A stretch of DNA of 64,000 bases from Bauldia sp963759235 (GCA_963759235.1 CAVWYO010000006.1:1-64000); one strand, 5' to 3'. Positions 41,988-51,102 are shown, counted from the first letter of the stretch. Numbers and translations: made by a program. The notes: generated from the letters alone by a model not told the origin.

Positions 41988-42956
41988 ATGAAACGAGGAA
42001 TTCTGCCGTTCGTATTCCTGTCGACGCTGGCGGGCTTCGCGACAAGCGCATTCGCCGACGAATTGACCTTCGGCGTCCTGCTGAAGAACGTGAAGGATCC
42101 GTTCTGGGCGTTCGTCTCGGACGGCGCGAAGGCCGCCGCCAAGGAGATCGGCGTCAACGTGTTCGTGCTCGCCTCGACGTCCGACGCCGATGTCGGCCCG
42201 CAACTCGACATCTGCAACACGATGATCGAGCGGCACATGGACGCCATGATCGTCGCGGCTGTCAACCCGACCGGCCTCCTGCCGTGCCTGGCCGAGGTCA
42301 CGAAGAAAGGCATCCCGATCCTCGACGTCGACGCCAATCTTGTCGAGGACACCGCCATGGCCGCCGGCGTGAAAGTGGCGAACAGCATCGGCTCCGACAA
42401 CTACCAGGCCGGCGCGGTTGCCGCGCAATACGTCGCCAGCAAACTCCAGACCGGCAAGGTGCTGGTCATCGAAGGCGCCTCTGGGTCGCTTCCCGCAATT
42501 GGGCGGCGCGACGGGTTCAAGGAGACCCTCGCCAAGATCGCGCCCGGTCTCGAGATCGTTGCCTCGCTCGACGCCGGCTGGCAGCGCGAGAAAGCCGCGA
42601 CGATCGCCGCCGACACCCTCACCCGCTATCCCGACCTTGCCGTGATCTACGCGGCCGCCGACGAAATGGCGGTTGCCGCGGCCGAGGCGGCGCGCGCCGC
42701 GGGACGGACCGACGTGATCACCGTCGGCGTCGACGCCATGCCGGACGGCATCGCGGCGATCAAGGCGGGGCGGATGACGGCGACCGCGGCACAGCTTCCC
42801 TACCTTTTCGGCTATCGGGCCGTGAAGATGGCCAAGGACATCATCGACGGCAAGACGTTCGAGCCATGGAAGCAGGCAGTTCCCGTATTCGTCATCGACA
42901 AGCAGGTCCTTGAGGACAACAAGGAGCCGCTCCTACAGTACGTCCAGCAGCGCTGA
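41988..42956 (+). CDS. CUT2 sugar ABC transporter substrate-binding protein (ribose/allose type)
   Basis: A 322-aa periplasmic binding protein with a signal peptide (residues 1-23, cleaved before DELTFGVL). The fold is that of RbsB-like proteins: TFGVLLKNVKDPFWAFVSDGAKAAAKEIGV, DICNTMIERHMDAMIVAAVNPTGLLPCLAEVTKKGIPILDVDAN, and DVITVGVDAMPDGIAAIKAGRMTATAAQ. ATG at 41,988 with a strong AGGGAGG site. First gene of receptor-permease-ATPase-dehydrogenase-RraA operon. A perfect 14-bp stem-loop follows its stop. The sugar or polyol carried is unknown. Confidence 0.88.
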   Translation: MKRGILPFVFLSTLAGFATSAFADELTFGVLLKNVKDPFWAFVSDGAKAAAKEIGVNVFVLASTSDADVGPQLDICNTMIERHMDAMIVAAVNPTGLLPCLAEVTKKGIPILDVDANLVEDTAMAAGVKVANSIGSDNYQAGAVAAQYVASKLQTGKVLVIEGASGSLPAIGRRDGFKETLAKIAPGLEIVASLDAGWQREKAATIAADTLTRYPDLAVIYAAADEMAVAAAEAARAAGRTDVITVGVDAMPDGIAAIKAGRMTATAAQLPYLFGYRAVKMAKDIIDGKTFEPWKQAVPVFVIDKQVLEDNKEPLLQYVQQR

Positions 42957-42964
42957 GACCCTGC

Positions 42965-42999
42965 TATGAGATGGCGGCCCGCCGCGCCGCCATCTCATA
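42965..42999. promoter_or_regulatory. Strong stem-loop downstream of the receptor gene
   Basis: Perfect 14-bp arms TATGAGATGGCGGC (42,965-42,978) and GCCGCCATCTCATA (42,986-42,999) with a 7-nt loop, 8 bp after the receptor stop. It has no T-run and precedes the permease gene, so it probably stabilises or partly attenuates the message. The ATG at 42,966 lies within it and is not a start. Confidence 0.65.
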
Positions 43000-43031
43000 T
43001 TCAAGAAAAGCAAACGGGCCGCTCGCACGCC

Positions 43032-44006
43032 ATGCGCTGGAAGTCCATGGTTCTCAAGCCGCGGGCGACGATACGGCCCGGATCGGTGAGGCTCGAGTCG
43101 TTCGCCGTTCTGCTTCTCCTCGCCGTGGCAGCCTCGATTGCCAGTCCTTATTTTCTGAGCGTCGGCAATTTCCTCAACATTCTGCTCGCAACCTCGGTCA
43201 TCGGCATCGTTGCCCTCGGCATGACGTTTGTCATCTGCACGGGCGAGATCGACCTGTCGGTCGGCTCTGTCGTCGCGCTCAGCGCCGTCTGCGGCGTGCT
43301 GATGGTCAAGCCGCTCGGACTGCCCTGGCCGAGCGTGCTGGTGGTGGCGCTCGCCAGCGGCATGCTGGTCGGCTTGATCAATGGGCTGCTGGTCGCCCGC
43401 GCCGGCATACCGTCCTTCATCGTGACTCTCGGCACGCTCGGCATCGCGCGAGGGCTCGCCTACATCCTGACCACCGAGCGGGCGATCTACGGCCTGCCGG
43501 ATCCGCTCGTCTTCCTCGGGCAAGGCCGCATTCTCGGCATCCCCGTTCCGATCGTCGTCTTCGCTATCCTCGCCATCGTCGCCCACTTCGTCCTCCAGCA
43601 CACGCCTTTCGGGCGACACACACTGTTCATCGGCGACAACGCGATGGCGCCGCGCGTCGCCGGCCTCAACGTGGACCGCCACCGCGTTGCGGTCTTCGTG
43701 ATGTCGGGCGGCATGGCGGCGATCGCGGGAATCGTGCAGACCGGGCGTCTGAACGCCGCCGATCCTTCCGGCGGCACCTTCTTCGAGCTGTCGGCGATCA
43801 CCGCCGCGATCATCGGCGGCACCAACCTCTATGGCGGTCGCGGCACCATCATCGGCACGGTGGTCGGCGCCCTGATCATGGGCGTCATCCAGAATGCCCT
43901 CAATCTCCTCGGCGTCGAAGCCTTCTACCAGCCCGTGGTCATCGGCGTGGTGCTGATTGCCGCGGTCTGGCTCGATCGTCTGCGCACGCGCCTGTCGGAG
44001 GGTTGA
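43032..44006 (+). CDS. CUT2 sugar ABC transporter permease
   Basis: A 324-aa single permease with about ten hydrophobic segments: FVICTGEIDLSVGSVVALSA, GLINGLLVARAGIPSFIVTLGTLGIARG, and YGGRGTIIGTVVGALIMGVIQNALNLL are the three CUT2 landmarks. The start is placed at ATG 43,032; the open frame extends to 42,966, but that ATG lies in the stem-loop. ATG 43,047 is also possible. It ends 2 bp before the ATPase start. Confidence 0.85.
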   Translation: MRWKSMVLKPRATIRPGSVRLESFAVLLLLAVAASIASPYFLSVGNFLNILLATSVIGIVALGMTFVICTGEIDLSVGSVVALSAVCGVLMVKPLGLPWPSVLVVALASGMLVGLINGLLVARAGIPSFIVTLGTLGIARGLAYILTTERAIYGLPDPLVFLGQGRILGIPVPIVVFAILAIVAHFVLQHTPFGRHTLFIGDNAMAPRVAGLNVDRHRVAVFVMSGGMAAIAGIVQTGRLNAADPSGGTFFELSAITAAIIGGTNLYGGRGTIIGTVVGALIMGVIQNALNLLGVEAFYQPVVIGVVLIAAVWLDRLRTRLSEG

Positions 44007-44008
44007 GC

Positions 44009-44752
44009 ATGGATCCTCTCCTCAGAATCCGGAACCTCAAGAAGCATTTCGGCAGCGTCGACGTGCTCCACGGCGTCTCGCTCGATGTCGGCCGCGGCGA
44101 GGTGGTCAGCGTCGTCGGCGACAACGGCGCCGGCAAGTCGACCTTGATGAAGTGCATCACCGGGGTCCACCAGGCGGACACCGGTGAAATCTGGTTCGAC
44201 GGCGAGGAGCGACGGATCGGCAGCCCGGCCGATTCGCGGCGCATCGGCATCGAAATGATCTATCAGGACTTGGCGCTTGCCGGGCAGCAGGACGTCGCCA
44301 GCAACGTCTATCTCGGCCGGGAGCCGTTGCGGAAGGTGCCCGGCCTGCCGATCCGCCTGATTGCCTGGTCGCGAATGGAACAGGACGCCGCCGCCATCAT
44401 CGCCCGGCTCGGGGCGCGGGTGCCTTCGGTTCGCTCGCGCGTCGACCGTCTCTCCGGCGGACAACGGCAAAGCGTTGCCATCGCGCGCGCGCTCACCTTC
44501 GAGCCGCGACTGGTGATCATGGACGAGCCGACCGCCGCCCTCGCCGTGCGCGAGGTAGCCCACGTCCTCGATCTCATCCGCGAACTGAAGCGCGGCGACA
44601 TTTCGGTGATCCTGGTCAGCCACCGGCTGACCGACGTCTTCGAGGTGTCCGACCGGATTTTGACTTTGCGGCAAGGCAGCGTCATCGCCGACGAGGCGGT
44701 CGCCGAAACCAGCATGAACAGGGTGGTTTCCCACATCGTCGGCGCCGGTTAG
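44009..44752 (+). CDS. CUT2 sugar ABC transporter ATP-binding protein, single-domain
   Basis: A 247-aa ATPase with one complete ABC domain: Walker A GDNGAGKST (about 35-43), signature LSGGQRQSVAIARAL, Walker B LVIMDEPTAAL, and H-loop VSHRL. CUT2 ATPases are normally two-domain proteins of about 500 residues; single-domain forms such as FrcA of rhizobia occur and presumably act as homodimers. ATG at 44,009 is 2 bp from the permease stop. A 7-bp inverted repeat (GCGCCAT 44,755-44,761, ATGGCGC 44,787-44,793) enclosing two copies of CCATTCCCCAT follows the gene. Confidence 0.88.
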   Translation: MDPLLRIRNLKKHFGSVDVLHGVSLDVGRGEVVSVVGDNGAGKSTLMKCITGVHQADTGEIWFDGEERRIGSPADSRRIGIEMIYQDLALAGQQDVASNVYLGREPLRKVPGLPIRLIAWSRMEQDAAAIIARLGARVPSVRSRVDRLSGGQRQSVAIARALTFEPRLVIMDEPTAALAVREVAHVLDLIRELKRGDISVILVSHRLTDVFEVSDRILTLRQGSVIADEAVAETSMNRVVSHIVGAG

Positions 44753-44843
44753 CGGCGCCATTCCCCATCGGCTGAAACCATTCCCCATGGCGCTTCAGAC
44801 GGAACGCAAGGCGCGGACAGAGAAGTGAGAAGAGAAGAAGAGA

Positions 44844-45929
44844 ATGTTGCTCAAGCCTGAACAATTGACCAGCTATGTCAGCGATATCTTCGTCGCCAAC
44901 AAGTCCCGGCGGGGCGAGGCGGAGGCCATTGCCCGCCATCTCGTTGCCTCCAACCTCGCCGGCCATGAATCGCATGGCGTGGTGCGCGTTCCGCGCTACG
45001 TGAAATACGTGGCCGACGGCGAGGTCCAGGCCAATCAGACCGGCAGCCTCATTCTCGACGCGGGAGCCACGGTTCTGATCGACGGCAACAGCGGTTTCGG
45101 CCAGGTCATCGGCGAAGACGCAGTCCGGCTCGGAATCGACCGCGCCCGCCAGAGCGGCGTCGCGCTGGTCGGCATCCGCAACGTCGGCCATCTCGGTCGC
45201 ATCGGCGGCTGGGCCGAGCTCGCGGCGGCCGAGGGGATCGTCTCGCTTCATTTCGTCAACTCGCCGGGGCGCGGCGGAATCCAGGTCGCTCCCTTCGGCG
45301 CTCGCGAGCGACGCCTGCCGCCCAATCCCATGGCGATCGGCATCCCACGCCCCGATTCGGCTCCGTTCATTCTCGATTTCACCGCTTCGGTGGTACCCGA
45401 AGGCAAGGTGCTGGTCGCGTTGAATGCCGGCGAACTGTTGCCCGAGGGAGCGGCCATCGATGCCGCCGGCCGCCCGACGCGCGAGCCCAAGGACTATTAT
45501 GGGCCGCTTCCAGGCGCTCTCCTCCCGATCGGCGGACACAAGGGATCGGGACTGTGCATGGCGATCGATCTCCTCGCCGGCGCGTTGACCCGCGGCGGTT
45601 GCAGCGATCCGAAGGAGATCAAGTTCGGCAACAACATGCTGTCGATCTACATCGATCCCGCCACCCTCGGCTCCGACGACTACCTGGCCAATTCGGTGGC
45701 CGATCTTACCGAGTGGGTGAAGAGCGCCGCGCCCGTCTCAGCCGGCACGGAGGTGCTGGTACCCGGCGAACGCGAGGCGCGCCTCCGTTCGGAACGCTCG
45801 GTATCAGGCGTTCCGCTCGACGAGACCACCTGGCTTCAGATCGTTGAAACGGCCGAGCAGCTCAACGTCTCCGGCGGCGACCTGGCGCTCGTCCGCTGGA
45901 GTGCCGGCCCTACCTCATCACAGGCATGA
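44844..45929 (+). CDS. Ldh2-family (malate/L-lactate/ureidoglycolate-type) dehydrogenase
   Basis: A 361-aa NAD(P)-dependent oxidoreductase of the COG2055 group, unrelated to Rossmann dehydrogenases. The family motif with the catalytic His is present (NLAGHESHGVVRVPRYV, about 33-49), with VGIRNVGHLGRIGGWAE, LPPNPMAIGIPRP and PIGGHKGSGLCMAIDLLAGAL following. Members oxidise 2-hydroxy acids such as malate, lactate, sulfolactate or ureidoglycolate. It is 91 bp after the ATPase gene and its stop lies beside the RraA start, so it probably acts on a product of the imported compound. Confidence 0.88.
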   Translation: MLLKPEQLTSYVSDIFVANKSRRGEAEAIARHLVASNLAGHESHGVVRVPRYVKYVADGEVQANQTGSLILDAGATVLIDGNSGFGQVIGEDAVRLGIDRARQSGVALVGIRNVGHLGRIGGWAELAAAEGIVSLHFVNSPGRGGIQVAPFGARERRLPPNPMAIGIPRPDSAPFILDFTASVVPEGKVLVALNAGELLPEGAAIDAAGRPTREPKDYYGPLPGALLPIGGHKGSGLCMAIDLLAGALTRGGCSDPKEIKFGNNMLSIYIDPATLGSDDYLANSVADLTEWVKSAAPVSAGTEVLVPGEREARLRSERSVSGVPLDETTWLQIVETAEQLNVSGGDLALVRWSAGPTSSQA

Positions 45930-45940
45930 AGGATTCGAAC

Positions 45941-46657
45941 ATGGCGAAGACGCCGGCACTGCTGTCCGAGAAGGACCTCGAAGCCCTGCGACGACTGGAT
46001 ACCCCGACCGTCTGCAACGCCATCGAGATCGTCGACCCGACCCGGCGGTCTTACGGCTATACGGTGGAGACGCTGATCAGTGCCCGGCCGCAACTGCCCT
46101 CGATCGTCGGATACGCGCGAACCGCGATAATCCGCACCCGCCAGCCGAACGCTCGCCCGCCGGACGACGCTCGCGCCCACCGCCTTGCTTACCTGAAATA
46201 TGTCGCCGACGGCCCGCGACCTTCGATCATCCTGATCCAGGACATCGACGGCAGCATGGGCGGCTTCGGCTGCTTCTGGGGCGAGGTCCATTCGACCATC
46301 CACCAATCCCTCGGCGCGGTGGGCGCGATCACCGACGGTGGGATGCGCGACGTGGACGCGCTCGCCGCCGGCTTCCAAATTCTGGCCCGCAAGGTCGTGC
46401 CGTCCCACGCCTTCGACCATCTGATCGACTTCGACTGCGAAGTGAACATCTGCGGCATGGTCGCCCAGCCCGGCGATCTCATCCATGCCGACCGCCACGG
46501 TGCGGTGATCGTCCCGGCCGGAGCGGCAGCCGAGATCGCCGCCGCCGCCGAGCTCATTCAACGCCGCGAGGCGGTCCTGCTTGCCGCCTGCCGGCGCGAT
46601 GATTTCTCTTATGACGTGCTGGTCGAGGCGATCGCCAAGGCCGACCAGATCCACTGA
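45941..46657 (+). CDS. RraA family protein (HMG/oxaloacetate aldolase-like)
   Basis: A 238-aa protein of the RraA/dimethylmenaquinone-methyltransferase-like fold. The region GAVGAITDGGMRDVDAL (R and D of the G-x-x-R-D ligand motif) and PGDLIHADRHGAVIVP are family landmarks. Related class II aldolases split 4-hydroxy-4-methyl-2-oxoglutarate or decarboxylate oxaloacetate. ATG 45,941 has AAGGA seven bases upstream; the in-frame ATG at 45,926 overlaps the previous stop and is the alternative. It ends the transporter operon and converges with an IclR gene 11 bp away. A 2-keto acid product of the dehydrogenase is a plausible substrate. Confidence 0.83.
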   Translation: MAKTPALLSEKDLEALRRLDTPTVCNAIEIVDPTRRSYGYTVETLISARPQLPSIVGYARTAIIRTRQPNARPPDDARAHRLAYLKYVADGPRPSIILIQDIDGSMGGFGCFWGEVHSTIHQSLGAVGAITDGGMRDVDALAAGFQILARKVVPSHAFDHLIDFDCEVNICGMVAQPGDLIHADRHGAVIVPAGAAAEIAAAAELIQRREAVLLAACRRDDFSYDVLVEAIAKADQIH

Positions 46658-46668
46658 GCCGGGCCGCC

Positions 46669-47487
46669 TCAGCCCCCCGCCGGCCTCGTTCCGGTCGGAA
46701 AATCGATCGGCGGCCGCCCGTCGATTGCCCGATGGATGCCGGCGACGGCGCGCGCCAGGGCTTCCGCCACCTCGATCTCCCGCGGGCTTACGGTCTCGCT
46801 CAGCCCCGCCAATTGCAGAATGAGAAAGACATCCCCAGCGCGCGCGAAGATCGGCAGCAGGATCGTCGTGAACCCTTCCGTGAACTCGCCGATGCTTCGC
46901 GCGAAACCACGCTTGCGGGTTGCCGCCAGTTCGCGCCGCATGGCATCGACATTGGTAATCGTCGTCTTGGTGTAGCGAATTGGCTTCCATCGCGCCAAAG
47001 CGGCTTCCTGCTGCTCCGCCGGCAGCCAGGCAAGGGCGGCCTTGAAGTGAGGTGGCGATCCGGCGGGAAAGCGGAAACCGACCGGCACACTGAAAACGAA
47101 GGGATCGGATTGGTTGGCCGTCAGGACCACCAGGAACGAGCCATCGCTGATCGGCTCGCTGAGGATGCAAGGCAAGCTGATCTCGTCGGCCAGCCTTTGG
47201 ACGTGAGGCTGGATCTCGTTGAAGTAAGGGCGCGAGACCAAGGCCGACGAAACGTCGGCCGGGAGATTGGACGTCAGCCGATAGGTCCGTGACGGAGCGT
47301 CATAGGACAGCCACTGGCAGTGCACGAGGGTTCTCAGGATATTGTGGCAGTGACTACGATTGATGTGGAGCTGTTCCGCCATTTCGGACAACGAACCGCC
47401 GCGCATCCCCCGCTCGTTGAGGAATCGGATCACGTCGATCGCTTTTGTGACGGCGGGAACAAGCGGGAACGTGGGCGCCGACGTCAT
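46669..47487 (-). CDS. IclR family transcriptional regulator A
   Basis: A 272-aa regulator: winged helix AVTKAIDVIRFLNERGMRGGSLSEMAEQLHINRSHCHNILRTLVHCQWLSYD at the N-terminus, then an IclR effector domain (IGEFTEGFTTILLPIFARAGDVFLILQLAG). Start at 47,487 gives the usual short leader; a frame from 47,562 is possible. It converges with the RraA gene and is the nearest candidate regulator of the transporter operon at 41,988. Effector unknown. Confidence 0.83.
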   Translation of the reverse strand: MTSAPTFPLVPAVTKAIDVIRFLNERGMRGGSLSEMAEQLHINRSHCHNILRTLVHCQWLSYDAPSRTYRLTSNLPADVSSALVSRPYFNEIQPHVQRLADEISLPCILSEPISDGSFLVVLTANQSDPFVFSVPVGFRFPAGSPPHFKAALAWLPAEQQEAALARWKPIRYTKTTITNVDAMRRELAATRKRGFARSIGEFTEGFTTILLPIFARAGDVFLILQLAGLSETVSPREIEVAEALARAVAGIHRAIDGRPPIDFPTGTRPAGG

Positions 47488-47730
47488 CCCCTCTTCGTCG
47501 GTACGCGTCGGCTTGCGGCCAGCTGTCGGCAAGGCGGTCAGTCCGTTTGGCGCAGATTGCACGGCTGCAAAGTCCTTTCGGTCGGCCCCGAGCGGGTGGC
47601 TCGGCCATAGCCGATGGCCTTACCGGAGTGGGCCGGAGCGATCAACGAGTTGGCTTCGAAACGCATCGATCCTGTCTCATTCTGCACGAGGGCAGCACAT
47701 CCCGTCGTTGCGATCCTTGCATCGTCAAGA

Positions 47731-48570
47731 TCAGCCGGTCTGCTTCGCGACAGCACCGCCCAGTTCGACCGTCACCGAATCCGCTGCCGCCCCGACGACC
47801 CTGCCGAGCATGGCGAGCCGCTCGTCGAGCATGCGGGCGGCCGGCCCGGCCACCGACAGGGCGGCGTGAGCCGCGCCACGTTCGTCGAAGATCGGCGCCG
47901 CGACGCAACGCAGTCCGACAGCGAACTCCTCGTCGTCGATGGCAAAGCCACGCGCCCGCGTTTTTGCCAGTTCCGCGTGAAGCTTCCTCAGGCTGACGAT
48001 CGTGTTGGGCGTGGCGCGCGACAGGCCCTGCCTGGCGGCGATGTCGGCGACCTCCTGCCGAGGCATATGGGCAAGCATCGCCTTCCCGGCGGCGGACCGG
48101 TGCATTCCGACCTGACCGCCGGGACGCGAGATCGCCCGGATCGTCTGGTGGCATTGCACCTGGGCCATGCAAATGACGGTTTCGCCGCCGCCAAGAACGT
48201 AGAGATTCACGGTCTCGCCGCTCTCTTCCATCAGCCGACGCATGTAAGGCTTCGCCAAGGTGGCCACGTCGCGAGTCCGGGCAAAGGCATTGCCGACGAC
48301 AAACGCCTGGACGCCGATCTGCCACGACCGCGATGCCTGATCGAAGCGCACGAAGCGTTGCCGCTGCAAGGTGGTGAGCAGCCGGTGCGCGCTCGACGGA
48401 GGCAACGCAACCTTCTTGGCAAGCGATGTCAGCGTCAGGCCCTCGTCGCTTTCGGCGAGCGCGTCGAGGATTGACAGCGCCCGGGTCAGCGACTGAACCC
48501 CGCCACCGGATTTGACGCTGCGCGATTCTTCATCGCCGTGATGACTTCGCGGGCGCCGTTCCGTCGACAT
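47731..48570 (-). CDS. IclR family transcriptional regulator B
   Basis: A 279-aa IclR protein: winged helix GGVQSLTRALSILDALAESDEGLTLTSLAKKVALPPSSAHRLLTTLQRQRFV and effector domain with MHRSAAGKAMLAHMP and GFAIDDEEFAVGLRCVAAPIFDERG, all family hallmarks. Start at 48,570 (MSTERR); 48,612 is the longer option. It is divergent from the ring-opening amidohydrolase gene, 123 bp apart, and is the obvious regulator of that catabolic locus. IclR proteins often sense aromatic or carboxylic intermediates. Confidence 0.88.
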   Translation of the reverse strand: MSTERRPRSHHGDEESRSVKSGGGVQSLTRALSILDALAESDEGLTLTSLAKKVALPPSSAHRLLTTLQRQRFVRFDQASRSWQIGVQAFVVGNAFARTRDVATLAKPYMRRLMEESGETVNLYVLGGGETVICMAQVQCHQTIRAISRPGGQVGMHRSAAGKAMLAHMPRQEVADIAARQGLSRATPNTIVSLRKLHAELAKTRARGFAIDDEEFAVGLRCVAAPIFDERGAAHAALSVAGPAARMLDERLAMLGRVVGAAADSVTVELGGAVAKQTG

Positions 48571-48606
48571 GCTTGTTGAGTCCCGTTCGCTACGGAAGCG
48601 GCAGTA

Positions 48607-48620
48607 TTCCACATCGTGAA
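48607..48620. promoter_or_regulatory. Weak candidate IclR operator
   Basis: TTCCACATCGTGAA is an imperfect palindrome (TTCCAC, then GTGAA) in the divergent promoter between IclR gene B and the ring-opening amidohydrolase. One mismatch, single copy; suggestive only. Confidence 0.25.
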
Positions 48621-48693
48621 ATGTCTTCCAATAATGTTGACCCGATAACCTGCTCGCCTAGTATCGCCTTAGGCAGTGCAGGGGAGTTTGGGG

Positions 48694-49779
48694 ATGCGCA
48701 TCGGCGTTCACAAGGTGCTGATGAACAGCCCTAGCGATGTTTCGGACCTGGAACGGCTGATCGAGGCCGGCACCATCGATCCGCGCGAGATCGTTGCCTC
48801 GATCGGCAAGACCGAGGGCAACGGCGGTGCCAACGATTTCACGCGCGGCTTCGCTACCCTTTCGTTCTCGCTGGCGCTCGGGCGCCATCTCGGCGTGTCA
48901 GCCGATGAGGTGGCGCGGCGGATCGCCTTCGTCTGGTCGGGGGGCACCGAAGGCGTGCTCAGCCCGCACGCCACGGTGTTCACCCGGAGCGAGAGCGCTC
49001 CCGCCGGTGGTAAGCGGCTGGCGCTCGGAATCGCGGTAACCCGCGACTTTGCGCCGGAAGAAGTCGGCACCATGGCCGAGGTGCAGGAAGTGGCTGCCGC
49101 CGTGCGGAAGGCGCAGGCCGAGGCTGCAATCGATGACGCCGCCGACGTGCATTACGTCCAGGTCAAGGGCCCGCTGCTCACCCCCGCAGCGGTCGCCGAC
49201 GCCAATCGTCGCGGCGCCAAACTGGTCACCCAAGACCCCAACGGTTCGAAGCCCTTTGCCCGCGGCGCCACCGCGCTCGGCGTGGCGCTTGGGTTGGGCG
49301 AGGTGGCGGAGGCGGATCTAAGCGACGCCGTGATCGCGCAGCGGATGGACCTGTTCTCGACGGTCGCCAACACCTCGGCGGGCGGCGAGCTGCGCAATTG
49401 CGAGATCCTGCTGTTCGGCAACTCGTCGACGGCGGGCGGCGACCTGCGGATCGGGCATGCGGTTTTGCGCGACGTGATCGATGCCGATGGCGTGCGCGCC
49501 GCGGTGAACGATGCTCTCGGCAAAGCGCCCGCATCGCTGGACCCCGCCCGCATCCTGGCGATGTTCGCCAAGGCGGAAGCGCCGCCCGGCGGCATGCTGC
49601 GCGGCCGGCGCACGACGATGTTGTCGGACGCCGACATCAATTACGAACGGCACGCGCGGGCGGCGCTCGGCGCGGTGATAGCCTCGGTGACGGGCGACGC
49701 CGCGATCTTCGTCTCCGGCGGTACCGAACATCAATGTAAGCCGGGGGAGGCGCCGATAGCCGCAATCGTGCGCGTCTAG
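48694..49779 (+). CDS. Ring-opening amidohydrolase (barbiturase / cyanuric acid hydrolase family)
   Basis: A 361-aa member of the AtzD/barbiturase family, which opens the ring of cyanuric acid or barbituric acid by hydrolysis. The threefold-related units are visible: IGKTEGNGGANDFTRGFA, SGGTEGVLSPHATVF, PFARGATALGVALGLGE, NTSAGGELRNCEILLFGNS and FVSGGTEHQCKPGEAPIA, holding the Ser-Lys pairs. The family block usually read as GKRHHMNSD is GRRTTMLSD here. ATG at 48,694 has GGGGAG seven bases upstream. It starts the locus with a BMP-type importer, amidase and aminotransferase and is divergent from IclR B. Which ring compound is cleaved cannot be decided. Confidence 0.87.
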   Translation: MRIGVHKVLMNSPSDVSDLERLIEAGTIDPREIVASIGKTEGNGGANDFTRGFATLSFSLALGRHLGVSADEVARRIAFVWSGGTEGVLSPHATVFTRSESAPAGGKRLALGIAVTRDFAPEEVGTMAEVQEVAAAVRKAQAEAAIDDAADVHYVQVKGPLLTPAAVADANRRGAKLVTQDPNGSKPFARGATALGVALGLGEVAEADLSDAVIAQRMDLFSTVANTSAGGELRNCEILLFGNSSTAGGDLRIGHAVLRDVIDADGVRAAVNDALGKAPASLDPARILAMFAKAEAPPGGMLRGRRTTMLSDADINYERHARAALGAVIASVTGDAAIFVSGGTEHQCKPGEAPIAAIVRV

Positions 49780-49885
49780 CGTCGGCCCCTTGAGGTTGCT
49801 GGCATTGAACTTGCTGCATCAATTGCTTCCCTAGCCGGCGCAAGAAATGCGCCGACGGATCGGGAGTAACATGAGGGAGACTTCG

Positions 49886-50905
49886 ATGACCGCAAAGACA
49901 TTATGCAGGCTGTGGGGCGGGGTGATCACATCCGCCCTGTTGGCCGCCGTGCCCTTGTCCGTCGGGCCGGCCGCCGCCGAGGACAAGGCCGCCATTCTCT
50001 TGCCGGGCAGCATCAACGACCAGAGCTGGAACGCGCTCGGCTACGCGATTCTGAAGAGCCTCGAGGGGCATGGCTTCGCCACCGCCTATTCCGAGAACGT
50101 CGCCGACGCCGACGAGGCGGAGGCGCTGCGCGACTACGCCAGCCAGGGCTACAATATCGTCATGGGCCACTCGGGACGCTTCGTCTCGGCGATGGAGCAG
50201 GTGGCTCCCGACTTTCCCGACACCCAGTTCATCGCGGTGAGCGGCAACGAGGGCATGGCGCCCAACGTCATGTCGATCGACTGGAACAACGCGCAGTTCG
50301 GCTGCCAGCTCGGCACGCTCGCCGCGCGCATGAGCAAGACGCACAAGGTCGCCGGCGTATACGGCCTGCAAGGCGTACCGAACATCACCGCGCAGGCCGG
50401 CGGCTTCCGCATCTGTGCGAACAAGGCGGGAGCCGACGTCACCATCCTCTACATCAAGGACATGGAGGATGCGGCGGAGGCCAAGGAGGCCGCTCTATCG
50501 CTGATTGCGCAAGGGGCCGACGTGATCACCGGCAAGCTCAACGCTGCCGAGGCCGGTCTCGTCCAGGCGGCGAAGGAGAAGAACGTGTACGTTACCGGCC
50601 GCGGCTTCGATCAAACGAAGATCGCGCCCGATCTCGTGCTGACCAACATCATCGAGGACTGGCCGGGCATGTTCGGCAGCACCGCCGACCAGGTGAAGGA
50701 CGGCAAGCTGTTCGGCAACTTCGTCCAGTACGGCTATGACACCGCGCCGGTGACCGGCGCGACCCTCCTCTATGAGGAGGGCAAGCCATTCAATCCGGTG
50801 GTGCCGGACGCGGTGGTGAAAGAGCTGAACGACCTGGCAACCCAGTTTGCCTCGGGAGCGATGAAGGTCGAGCCGACCGACGACGACGCCCGCAGCGGCA
50901 GCTAG
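49886..50905 (+). CDS. BMP-family ABC transporter substrate-binding protein (ring compound importer)
   Basis: A 339-aa periplasmic receptor: signal peptide to about residue 34 (ending AAAEDKAAIL), then BMP-family blocks ILLPGSINDQSWNALGYAILKSLE, AQFGCQLGTLAARMSKTHKVAGVYG and TGRGFDQTKIAPDLVLTNIIEDWPG. ATG 49,886 has AGGGAGA upstream; in-frame ATG 49,871 is less likely. It follows the ring-opening amidohydrolase gene by 106 bp. A strong stem-loop lies 45 bp after its stop. It is distant in sequence from the two receptors of region 1. Ligand probably a pyrimidine-, purine- or triazine-like ring. Confidence 0.88.
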   Translation: MTAKTLCRLWGGVITSALLAAVPLSVGPAAAEDKAAILLPGSINDQSWNALGYAILKSLEGHGFATAYSENVADADEAEALRDYASQGYNIVMGHSGRFVSAMEQVAPDFPDTQFIAVSGNEGMAPNVMSIDWNNAQFGCQLGTLAARMSKTHKVAGVYGLQGVPNITAQAGGFRICANKAGADVTILYIKDMEDAAEAKEAALSLIAQGADVITGKLNAAEAGLVQAAKEKNVYVTGRGFDQTKIAPDLVLTNIIEDWPGMFGSTADQVKDGKLFGNFVQYGYDTAPVTGATLLYEEGKPFNPVVPDAVVKELNDLATQFASGAMKVEPTDDDARSGS

Positions 50906-50950
50906 GTCGAAAGCGCGGTGCTTCGACAAGACGCCGCATCTTTGCCGCTT

Positions 50951-50975
50951 GATGGCCGGGCTTGACCCGGCCATC
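50951..50975. promoter_or_regulatory. Strong stem-loop downstream of the receptor gene
   Basis: Perfect 10-bp arms GATGGCCGGG/CCCGGCCATC with a 5-nt loop (CTTGA), between receptor and ATPase genes. A second nested repeat follows (ATCCTTG near 50,972 with CAAGGAT near 51,007, enclosing GGCGCC pairs). Hairpins with this GGCCGGG-type arm are common intergenic elements in Rhizobiales. Confidence 0.6.
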
Positions 50976-51102
50976 CTTGTCCCCTGGCGCCGAGGGGCGC
51001 CGCTTGCAAGGATCGGATGCATGGCCGGGGGCCGCGCATGACGATGGAACTCAGGCCGCGCGGCGCCGGTAAATTCGCCAGTTTCCCGATCCGGGGTCGC
51101 GG

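Noticed and set aside
42966..43031. Upstream start for the permease gene
   Set aside because: The ATG lies inside a perfect 14-bp stem-loop and the extra residues are not permease-like.
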